NCBI GenBank assembly: GCA_900550395.1
Contig: URSD01000041.1
Span: 1-21,460 of the forward strand
Source of the DNA: an uncultured Porphyromonadaceae bacterium
Lineage (GTDB): Bacteria; Bacteroidota; Bacteroidia; Bacteroidales; Muribaculaceae
Direction of reading: 5' to 3'
Length of the DNA: 21,460 nucleotides
How positions within the stretch are numbered: the stretch's first letter is position 1; the number at the start of each line of letters is the position of its first letter. Under the pieces are notes generated by a model. It worked only from the letters and a program-made list of their open reading frames with translations. It made no database searches and was not told where the DNA came from. The translations under genes were made by a program, and so were the position numbers. This document shows positions 14,309 to 20,424 of this stretch, in pieces.

Positions 14309-15217
14309 TTAAACAAGGTATTGCCGACGATAAGCGACAGGAGCCTGGCCTGTGGCTCTTTTGAACGCACGGCTGAAATATTGTGGATACTGGTAACCGA
14401 GATAATAGGCTATTTCGCTGATAGATTTATCAGGGTATAGAAGCATATCTTTCGCCATATCCATTGTTTTTTGTTGGATGTAATCTAATGCGGTTCTTCC
14501 TGTCTGCTTTTTAATCAAGTCCCCGAAATAATTGGGCGAAAGACAAAGCTGTGATGCGCACCATGCTACTGAAGGGGTGCCATGTTCCTGTGCTTTGCCT
14601 GAAACGAAGTATCCGTCAATCAGTTCCTCAAAGCGTATCAGAAGATCTTTGTTTACCTTTTTTCGGGTGATAAACTGTCTGTCGTAAAAACGCAGGCAAT
14701 AGTTCAGAAAAAGCTCTATCGCAGAGGCTATGATTGTATTGCTATGTTTGTCGCCTCCGTAATTTATTTCATCGTCAATCTTTTTGAAACAATCTATTAT
14801 GGTATTGCGCTCGCGTTCTGACAGATGCAGAGCTTCATTTGTGGCGTATGAAAAGAATGTGTAGTCCTTTATGTGACGGGCAAGTGATGTCCCGCGCAGT
14901 AATTCCGGGCTGAAATATAATGCCCAGCCTTTTGCCTGATATGTAGAACCGTCAGCGGGATGACCGAATACTTGCCCCGGGGCCGTAAACACAAGAGTGT
15001 TCTCCTGATAATCATATTCCTGCCGACCGTATGTGAGATAGTCGGCACACAGCACATCCTTGAGGAATATTACATACATCCCCATATTCTTGCGGCAATT
15101 GGGGATGGGCTTTGTCACCTGCGAGCCTTCAAGAATATTCACATATGGATGACGTGTGGGAACGCCCCAGTGATTGTCGTAGTCCTTTACAGTAGGAATA
15201 TTGATTATCTTATCCAT
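14309..15217 (-). CDS. AraC-family transcriptional regulator
   Basis: A 302-residue DNA-binding regulator. Residues 1-180 form an effector/dimerisation region with cupin-like beta segments (TLVFTAPGQVFGHPADG). The C-terminal 100 residues carry two helix-turn-helices: SVAWCASQLCLSPNYFGDLIKKQTG (216-240) and SISEIAYYLGYQYPQYFSRAFKRATG (265-290), ending in the usual PVAYRR. It is divergent from the flavodoxin/hydrolase operon at 15393, and a tandem repeat with 21-bp phasing lies between them, so it probably activates that operon and may control itself. Its start is read from ATG at 15217, 22 nt after a good -7 box. The inducer is unknown; homologues of this class often respond to small metabolites or electrophiles. 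Confidence 0.9.
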   Translation of the reverse strand: MDKIINIPTVKDYDNHWGVPTRHPYVNILEGSQVTKPIPNCRKNMGMYVIFLKDVLCADYLTYGRQEYDYQENTLVFTAPGQVFGHPADGSTYQAKGWALYFSPELLRGTSLARHIKDYTFFSYATNEALHLSERERNTIIDCFKKIDDEINYGGDKHSNTIIASAIELFLNYCLRFYDRQFITRKKVNKDLLIRFEELIDGYFVSGKAQEHGTPSVAWCASQLCLSPNYFGDLIKKQTGRTALDYIQQKTMDMAKDMLLYPDKSISEIAYYLGYQYPQYFSRAFKRATGQAPVAYRRQYLV

Positions 15218-15239
15218 ATTATTGGGAGATTGATGATTG

Positions 15240-15269
15240 CAAATTTAAGCATAAATAAGCAATCTTCAA
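15240..15269 (-). promoter_or_regulatory. Promoter of the araC-type gene
   Basis: On the minus strand: TTG (15267-15269), 19 bp, TAAATTTG (15240-15247), a near-consensus Bacteroidetes promoter. It lies 4 bp from the proposed AraC half-sites at 15273-15307, so binding there could also affect regulator expression. Confidence 0.65.
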
Positions 15270-15272
15270 TGA

Positions 15273-15307
15273 CAATCGGTAAAAGTTACACCTCAATCCG
15301 TAAAACT
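15273..15307 (+). promoter_or_regulatory. Tandem direct repeat, probable AraC-family operator
   Basis: CAATCGGTAAAAGT (15273-15286) and CAATCCGTAAAACT (15294-15307) match at 12 of 14 positions. Their starts are 21 bp apart, two helical turns, as expected for AraC-type half-sites on one face of DNA. The downstream copy ends 27 bp before the -7 box at 15335-15342, covering or abutting the -33 region, which suits class II activation. That promoter lacks a TTTG -33 box. Confidence 0.6.
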
Positions 15308-15334
15308 GATAAAACCGGCAATACTTATCCATAG

Positions 15335-15342
15335 TAATTTTG
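15335..15342 (+). promoter_or_regulatory. -7 element of the flavodoxin operon
   Basis: TAATTTTG matches TAnnTTTG, 50 bp before the ATG at 15393. No -33 TTTG is seen 19-20 bp upstream; instead the putative AraC operator lies there, suggesting activator dependence. Confidence 0.55.
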
Positions 15343-15392
15343 CAATGGATAAAAACCGATTAAATCATAAAACATAAAACAATCATAAAGCA

Positions 15393-16244
15393 ATGAAGAA
15401 TTTACTTTTGGCTGTAGTCGCGATGTCGGGAATCGCTGTCCCCTCAACGCAGGCAAAGGATCTCGTAGCCTATTTCTCGGCGGAGGGTCACACTAAAGCT
15501 GTGGCTGAACGCATCGCAGAACTGACCGGAGCTGATATATACCGCATCGAGGCGGCCGAACCGTACGCCGCAAACCCGTACGATGACAGCGACCGGATTC
15601 AGAACGAATCTTATAATGACCTTCGTCCGGCTGTCGCCAATCTTCCTTCGCAGGAGTGGATCGACCAATATGAGCGTGTATATATCGGTTCTCCGTGCTG
15701 GTGGCATCAGCCCGCGATGGTCGCATGTACCTTTCTTGAAACATACGATTTGAGCAACCATGTCATAATTCCGTTTTTTACATATGGAGCGACAACATAT
15801 CTGAACGAATCCATGCAGAAAATCTACAAGTGTACTCCGAATTCGGTTCATATTCCTGAAACACTGCCGGAGGATCTGGATGCGGATGACATTACCCGCC
15901 CCGGCCGCCCCGATGATGCAGGAATAGATATGCCCGGCAATGCAAGAGGTGTCGAGGGTTGGCTGACCCGTCTTGGTGTGCTTGGAAACTCCGGAATCGC
16001 TGATATTGGTTATGATTCTTCCGACAACATACGTATATGCAATGTAGGAGGGGAAATCCATATCGAGCTTGACGAGAACATAAGTTCAAACATTGTTGAA
16101 ATCTATAATATCAACGGTTCTCTGGTGCAGAGGATGTCGGGTAGAAAGAATTATTCCATATCCGTTCCTGCAAAATCGGTTTATTTTTTGTCTATGACCT
16201 ATGAGCCAGACAACCGGCGTGTAAACAAGAAGTTAGTATTATAA
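15393..16244 (+). CDS. Secreted flavodoxin-like protein with Por-like C-terminal tail
   Basis: A 283-residue exported flavodoxin. The signal peptide is NLLLAVVAMSGIAVPSTQA, cleaved probably before KDLVAYFS. The FMN phosphate loop is AYFSAEGHTKAVAERIA, and YIGSPCWWHQPAMVACTFLETYDLSNHVIIPFFTYG is the Flavodoxin_4-type second half. Residues from about 205 to 283 form an added beta-rich domain (NIVEIYNINGSLVQRMSG ... VYFLSMTYEPDNRRVNKKLVL) that resembles type IX secretion C-terminal tails. If real, this would send the protein to the surface; otherwise it is periplasmic. It is the first gene of a three-gene operon divergent from the AraC regulator. The likely role is electron transfer or quinone/flavin redox outside the cytoplasm; the substrate is unknown. 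Confidence 0.82.
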   Translation: MKNLLLAVVAMSGIAVPSTQAKDLVAYFSAEGHTKAVAERIAELTGADIYRIEAAEPYAANPYDDSDRIQNESYNDLRPAVANLPSQEWIDQYERVYIGSPCWWHQPAMVACTFLETYDLSNHVIIPFFTYGATTYLNESMQKIYKCTPNSVHIPETLPEDLDADDITRPGRPDDAGIDMPGNARGVEGWLTRLGVLGNSGIADIGYDSSDNIRICNVGGEIHIELDENISSNIVEIYNINGSLVQRMSGRKNYSISVPAKSVYFLSMTYEPDNRRVNKKLVL

Positions 16245-16264
16245 TCCATTACTAAATAACAGCA

Positions 16265-17344
16265 ATGAGAAAAATATTTCAATATTTATTAATTGGGTTA
16301 ATGCTTATGGCAACTACATGCATCAACGTTTCGGCTCAGGAAGTGTTTGACTATACCAAAAATCCCTTCGGACTGGTCTATCGTGGAGCTATCACTGAAA
16401 ACCGTCATGGTGAAGTGAATATACATCCCGTGAAATATAACCTCAATGGTAACGAAATTGCCGCTAATGTATATACACCGGCAAACTATGACTCTGCAAA
16501 AAAATATGCCGCAGTCGTAGTATCACACCCTAATGGCGGAGTCAAGGAACAGACGGCCGGGCTGTATGCACAGCGTCTTGCCGGACTCGGCTACATCACA
16601 ATTGCCGCCGATGCCTCATATCAGGGAGCAAGCGGCGGAGAGCCCCGCAATCTCGATATTCCGCAGAACCGCATCAATGATGTGCGCGGCATGGTAGATT
16701 ACATATCGCAATATCCCGGAGTGGATGCCTCACGTATCGGGGCTTTGGGTATCTGCGGTGGCGGAGGCTATACATTCGCGGCACTCCAGTCTGACAAACG
16801 CATAAAGGCCGGAGCAACCTTGAGCCTGTTCAATACAGGCCGCGTGCGTCGGCTTGGATATCAGGATTCGCAGATGACCACCGTTCGGGACAGACTGAAA
16901 CGTGCCTCAGAAGCACGCGAGAAATTCGTTCTTACCGGCGAGACCGCCTATGAAGGACCGACGGGAACGCAGACAAGGGAAGAGATAGAGGAGGCGATGA
17001 GCCATCTCCTGCCCGGCACATTGTATCACGATGGGTTGGAATACTACGGCATCACTCACGCACATCCCAATTCGGTGAGCAGATATACGACTGCAAGCCT
17101 CATGGATCTTATGGCATGGGATGCGACTTCACACGCCGACCTCATTGATTGCCCTCTGCTCATCATGTCGGGAAGCAAGTCGGATTCAGATTATATGAGC
17201 CGTGAAGCATATATCAAAGCAGGAACCCCAGATAAGGAATACTACCAGATCAACGGAGCTTCACACATACAGACCTACTACGTTCCGGAATATGTTGACG
17301 ATGCCGTAAACAAGCTAAAAGAATTTTTCGGAAATAAACTTTAA
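16265..17344 (+). CDS. Exported alpha/beta hydrolase, YcjY/dienelactone-hydrolase-like, Cys nucleophile motif
   Basis: A 359-residue hydrolase with signal peptide FQYLLIGLMLMATTCINVSAQ. The core shows VVVSHPNGGVKEQTAGLYAQRLAGLGY (oxyanion region), RINDVRGMVDYISQ, and the nucleophile elbow ALGICGGGGYTF with Cys164 where most relatives have Ser in GxSxG. This GICG form occurs in a YcjY-like subgroup and recalls dienelactone hydrolase. Asp307 or Asp309 (GSKSDSDYM) and His334 (NGASHIQTYY) complete a plausible triad. It lies 20 bp after the flavodoxin gene and 5 bp before the next gene, so it is co-transcribed. The substrate is unknown; esters or lactones of oxidised metabolites would fit the flavodoxin context. 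Confidence 0.85.
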   Translation: MRKIFQYLLIGLMLMATTCINVSAQEVFDYTKNPFGLVYRGAITENRHGEVNIHPVKYNLNGNEIAANVYTPANYDSAKKYAAVVVSHPNGGVKEQTAGLYAQRLAGLGYITIAADASYQGASGGEPRNLDIPQNRINDVRGMVDYISQYPGVDASRIGALGICGGGGYTFAALQSDKRIKAGATLSLFNTGRVRRLGYQDSQMTTVRDRLKRASEAREKFVLTGETAYEGPTGTQTREEIEEAMSHLLPGTLYHDGLEYYGITHAHPNSVSRYTTASLMDLMAWDATSHADLIDCPLLIMSGSKSDSDYMSREAYIKAGTPDKEYYQINGASHIQTYYVPEYVDDAVNKLKEFFGNKL

Positions 17345-17349
17345 TCAAA

Positions 17350-17751
17350 ATGACAAGAATACTATATCCCATTTCAATCATTCTCCTTTCTTTTGCTTTC
17401 ACCGATTGTGCCGGGAAAGCTCAGGAAAGTACATCCGGCGACACCCCGGCAGAAGAGTCAACTCAAACCGAGACCAAATATAATCAGCCCCGCAAAGACC
17501 TCGGTCGTCCCAAATCCGTTCTGATACTCTCGTCAAGTCCCCGTCGCGGAGGCAACAGTGAGCAGCTGTGTATTCAATTCAAGAAAGGCGCGGAAGAGCC
17601 CGAAAACACTGTGGAGATGCTTAACATCAATGATTACGATATCCGGTATTTCGACCAACGTGAATATGACCGTCAGGCGTCGGCAGCACAGACAGACGAA
17701 GAAGGACATCCGGCTATGCGGGCGGCTTATGAAATGGGGCGTGAAGTGTGA
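17350..17751 (+). CDS. Shortened FMN-reductase-like (flavodoxin-fold) exported protein
   Basis: A 133-residue protein. An N-terminal hydrophobic segment ending FAFTDCAG suggests a signal peptide, perhaps a lipoprotein with a non-standard lipobox. An acidic linker leads to KSVLILSSSPRRGGNSEQLC (residues 55-74), the FMN-binding start of NADPH-dependent FMN reductases, and then VEMLNINDYDIRYF. The end, HPAMRAAYEMGREV, looks like the usual C-terminus of that family. The middle of the fold (normally about 90 residues, including the CxxC and PVYFY segments) is missing, so an internal deletion is likely. The frame is intact with a normal stop, so it may be a relic or a reduced protein. It follows the hydrolase gene by 5 bp. 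Confidence 0.65.
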   Translation: MTRILYPISIILLSFAFTDCAGKAQESTSGDTPAEESTQTETKYNQPRKDLGRPKSVLILSSSPRRGGNSEQLCIQFKKGAEEPENTVEMLNINDYDIRYFDQREYDRQASAAQTDEEGHPAMRAAYEMGREV

Positions 17752-17784
17752 TAGAAGATAGGGAATAGAGATTTCTGCACGGGT

Positions 17785-18360
17785 TTATTCCAGCACCATA
17801 TGGTACATGGTCTCGCCGGCAAAGGGACGTTCGCCGACAACATTGAAACCCAAGGAATCGTAAAGTTTGCGTGCGCGGTGGTTGGTCTTGTCGACGAGCA
17901 GTCCGGGGCGCTTGCCGGAAAGGGCGGCACGTTCGACCGCAGCAGAAATGAGCTTTCCGGCGATGCCTTGTCCGCGAAATTCGGGGAAGACTGCCAGCGA
18001 GTCGAGATAGAACTCGTCGGGGGTGGTCTCTCCCGGTATGTCGTCGACGTTTCCGTCAACCGTCATGCCAATTCGCTCGGCTGCCTCTTTGAAGAAAATC
18101 CGGCGCATCGTCATGAGTCCGGCTCCGTCGTAGCACACGAGCAAGCCCATGACGCGGCCTTCGTCGTCGACGGCGGCGAGGGTGTGGCGGTAGCTGTATT
18201 GCGTGTCGTCCCGTCCGGCAAGGTCGGCGAAAAGCGCTTCAACCTCGGCGGGCGTGTGGTACTCGCCAGCCAGTTCGCGGGTCAGTTCGTCGCCGATGGC
18301 CATGACGACAGCTTTGCCTATAAGGGGCGCATGGGCAGGGGTGGCGGGGATTATATTCAT
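17785..18360 (-). CDS. GNAT-family N-acetyltransferase
   Basis: A 191-residue cytoplasmic acyl-CoA-dependent acetyltransferase. The acetyl-CoA loop is RGQGIAG (129-135) preceded by the beta-strand FYLDSLAVFPEF, and followed by NHRARKLYDSLGFNVVGERPF (160-180), the classic motif B end. The N-terminal half has GNAT-like helices around an acidic stretch (EVEALFADLAGRDDTQYSY) and a beta hairpin LAAVDDEGRVMGLLVCYDG. It begins 10 bp after the stop of the Por-tailed secreted protein, so the two could be co-transcribed from the promoter at 19632-19662. The substrate is unknown; amino-group acetylation of a small molecule or protein is typical. Confidence 0.88.
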   Translation of the reverse strand: MNIIPATPAHAPLIGKAVVMAIGDELTRELAGEYHTPAEVEALFADLAGRDDTQYSYRHTLAAVDDEGRVMGLLVCYDGAGLMTMRRIFFKEAAERIGMTVDGNVDDIPGETTPDEFYLDSLAVFPEFRGQGIAGKLISAAVERAALSGKRPGLLVDKTNHRARKLYDSLGFNVVGERPFAGETMYHMVLE

Positions 18361-18370
18361 TTGGGGTGTG

Positions 18371-19609
18371 TTATTGCTTTATGAGTACTTTCTCTGTTTT
18401 GCCGTCGCAGACTTTGATGTAGGGCGCGCCGGGAACGGGGGTGTCTATGCGTACGCCATGTATGTCGTAGTAGCGGGTTGTACCGTCGGCGTCGGTGGTG
18501 ATGTTGTCAATGCCTGTGGTGGTACCTTCTGCGGCAGGTGACTGCACCTCTGTCTGCGAAGTAGCTGTTTCGGCAGACTGGTTGTCTATTGCCGTCGAGA
18601 AGCGGAAGAGGTAGTCTTTGGTCCTGTCGGGGTCGACGAGGAATGGGTCTTTAGCCTTGAACGTACCGGCGATTGTGGTGCGGGGTGCCTCTTTGGCTGC
18701 AATGCCGGATACGGAGGGCGATTGTGGTACGAAGGTGACATCGGTCAGCATAGTGTAGCCGGTGCCGTTGTCGTCGGATGCCTCGATTGTATGGAGAAGG
18801 GTCTCGCCGCCGTAGTTTTCTATCTCAAGGGTGTATGTGCCGGTAATCCAGCCACCGTTGGCGGAGCGAGCTGTTATGGCGCATTCGTGTTTGGTGATTG
18901 CGGGAGTGGGAATTGCGGATTTTATTTTTACGCGGATGGAGGCGGTTTCATTGTAGGTTCCGGCTTCGGGTTCGTACTCTTCATCCCTATAATATGTGAA
19001 TACAGCAGTAAGAGCAATTTCCGAGCCTGGCTCGGCGTCTTCCGGGATTGTGTAGGTGTTGCCTGCCACTTTAATGTCATTGGCAAGCAGCGCGGTGGAG
19101 AGGGATCCTGTTTTGTTTATTGATATTTCCTGTCCCGGACTTACTTCCGAACCGTCCCCTATATTGAATACAGGTTCTACTGCTTCTGTATCCTGATAGG
19201 TTAGGGTGAGTTTGGATAGATGCAGCTCTTTTAGAACAGTGATTTTGGTGCTTGTTACCGGATTCTCGAAGGTAATTTTACCTAATCCAACAATGCCGTT
19301 ATTGCTTTGCACTGTCTCCGAACTGATGCTGTATTCATCGCTTTCCGCAGTATAAGCAATAGATATAATTTCTTTGGGCTCGGTCATTTGGACATTGATG
19401 ACATTGTTGAGGAAAAATTTCTGTATGCCTTTTTTTATTGTCGGAGTTGAGCCTTTTTTGACATCTATTACGAGCCCGGTCTCTCCAATGACGCCATTCA
19501 GGCCATATACCGGACTCTCGCTGACGGATATTTCTAATGTCTTGACCTCGGCGGCTGCATGTATTGCAAGCATGGAGGTCAATAGAAATGTGACAAATAG
19601 TTTTTTCAT
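18371..19609 (-). CDS. Secreted protein with Por-like C-terminal tail, unknown function
   Basis: A 412-residue exported protein. The signal peptide is KLFVTFLLTSMLAIHAAA. The body is beta-rich: a first domain (about 25-145) and further Ig-like stretches (for example PTPAITKHECAITARSANGGWITGTYTLEIEN). No catalytic motif is recognised. The C-terminus GIDNITTDADGTTRYYDIHGVRI ... YIKVCDGKTEKVLIKQ resembles the short tails on many Muribaculaceae/Prevotella surface proteins (GID... YYDLxGxRV ... GxYI). That suggests type IX secretion or surface anchoring. It has its own promoter at 19632-19662. The exact ligand or role is unknown. Confidence 0.75.
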   Translation of the reverse strand: MKKLFVTFLLTSMLAIHAAAEVKTLEISVSESPVYGLNGVIGETGLVIDVKKGSTPTIKKGIQKFFLNNVINVQMTEPKEIISIAYTAESDEYSISSETVQSNNGIVGLGKITFENPVTSTKITVLKELHLSKLTLTYQDTEAVEPVFNIGDGSEVSPGQEISINKTGSLSTALLANDIKVAGNTYTIPEDAEPGSEIALTAVFTYYRDEEYEPEAGTYNETASIRVKIKSAIPTPAITKHECAITARSANGGWITGTYTLEIENYGGETLLHTIEASDDNGTGYTMLTDVTFVPQSPSVSGIAAKEAPRTTIAGTFKAKDPFLVDPDRTKDYLFRFSTAIDNQSAETATSQTEVQSPAAEGTTTGIDNITTDADGTTRYYDIHGVRIDTPVPGAPYIKVCDGKTEKVLIKQ

Positions 19610-19631
19610 TATATGATTGGGTTATTTTTTG

Positions 19632-19662
19632 TAAAGGTACGTCTTATTGCACTGGTACCAAA
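19632..19662 (-). promoter_or_regulatory. Promoter of the Por-tailed secreted protein / GNAT genes
   Basis: On the minus strand: TTTG (19659-19662), 19 bp, TACCTTTA (19632-19639). One change from the TAnnTTTG consensus; start codon at 19609. Confidence 0.65.
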
Positions 19663-19714
19663 TTTGTTAATGTTAAAAATGCCTAATTAGACTTGCGCAC
19701 CTAAGTTTGTGTCT

Positions 19715-20023
19715 TTAATCAAGCTGCACTTTCATGTCCTTGGTGGCTGATAGAACGCCTTTTATGCCCTCGTAATATTTTATTGCATCTTGAAGCGGCG
19801 TGTCGTGCGGAACGGTGACTGCAATTCCGTTTATGTTATTATATATGTACAGAATTTCGGAGCCGTATTGTTTTGCGGCCCTTAGCAGAGCTTCATTGCC
19901 GACCTCGGGGTCATAGTATATGATTAGGTTTTCATGGGCGACATTATGCGGAGCCGTCTTTGCGGCAGAACACGAGGCGAGCAGTGAAGCGGCAAGCAAG
20001 ATGAATATCTTAAATATCTGCAT
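19715..20023 (-). CDS. Small lipoprotein with protease-propeptide (inhibitor I9)-like fold
   Basis: A 102-residue protein. The signal peptide FKIFILLAASLLASC has a clear lipobox (Cys18), so it is lipid-anchored in the envelope. The mature part reads ENLIIYYDPEVGNEALLRAAKQYG, then LYIYNNINGIAVTVPHDTPL, then IKYYEGIKGVLSATKDMKVQL. This beta-alpha-beta pattern with NGIAVTVP and GVLSATKD resembles inhibitor I9 / subtilisin propeptides, which fold or block serine proteases. No protease gene is next to it, so it may act on a distant partner. The fold match is by pattern only. It is monocistronic, with a promoter at 20070. Confidence 0.65.
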   Translation of the reverse strand: MQIFKIFILLAASLLASCSAAKTAPHNVAHENLIIYYDPEVGNEALLRAAKQYGSEILYIYNNINGIAVTVPHDTPLQDAIKYYEGIKGVLSATKDMKVQLD

Positions 20024-20069
20024 GAAGTTGTAATATGTATTCTGAAAATGTTTAAATTTTAAACAGATG

Positions 20070-20091
20070 CAAAGGTAGCGATTTTTCGCTA
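20070..20091 (-). promoter_or_regulatory. -7 box with overlapping dyad, upstream of the small lipoprotein
   Basis: On the minus strand TACCTTTG (20070-20077) matches TAnnTTTG, 46 bp before the start codon at 20023. A perfect dyad TAGCGA-N4-TCGCTA (20076-20091) overlaps its upstream edge, so it could be a repressor operator. No consensus -33 is seen. Confidence 0.5.
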
Positions 20092-20161
20092 AATATTAGA
20101 GCGTTAACAGAAGAATAATGTCGTTTGTCATTAATAGTCGTACAAATAACTGCAGAAAATA

Positions 20162-20193
20162 TTTGCACAATTCAAAAAAACTCCCTACCTTTG
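20162..20193 (+). promoter_or_regulatory. Promoter of tRNA-Phe
   Basis: TTTG (20162-20165), 20 bp, TACCTTTG (20186-20193): a perfect Bacteroidetes primary-sigma promoter ending 17 bp before the tRNA 5' end. Confidence 0.85.
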
Positions 20194-20210
20194 CATCGCA
20201 AAAGCAAAAA

Positions 20211-20283
20211 GGTGCCATAGCTCAGTTGGTAGAGCAAAGGACTGAAAATCCTTGTGTCCCCGGTTCGATTCCTGGTGGCACCA
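20211..20283 (+). tRNA. tRNA-Phe (GAA)
   Basis: A 73-nt tRNA with acceptor GGTGCCA/TGGCACC, discriminator A, D-loop AGCTCAGTTGGTAGAGC, anticodon stem AAGGA/TCCTT with loop CTGAAAA (anticodon GAA at 20244-20246), and T-arm CCCGGTTCGATTCCTGG. The CCA tail is not encoded (CAA follows), as is usual in this phylum. Confidence 0.97.
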
Positions 20284-20307
20284 CAACCTAAAGCCGAAAG
20301 GCGATGC

Positions 20308-20340
20308 AAAACACTGAATATCAGAGATATTCGGTGTTTT
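20308..20340 (+). terminator. Terminator hairpin after tRNA-Phe
   Basis: Arms AAAACACTGAATATC and GATATTCGGTGTTTT give a 15-bp stem with one G-T wobble and a 3-nt loop. The right arm ends in TTTT, followed by GTGTGTTT. A and T runs on both sides fit a two-way terminator. Confidence 0.8.
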
Positions 20341-20384
20341 GTGTGTTTATAGGGCTGTGCAAATCATTCATTCTCCACCAATCC

Positions 20385-20418
20385 GGCGCATGGTAAAAAA
20401 GGGCGCATGGTAAAAAAG
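20385..20418 (+). repeat. Perfect tandem 17-bp repeat near the IS end
   Basis: GGCGCATGGTAAAAAAG occurs twice back to back (20385-20401 and 20402-20418), between the putative IS end and the transposase stop. Confidence 0.9.
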
Positions 20419-20424
20419 CTGTGT

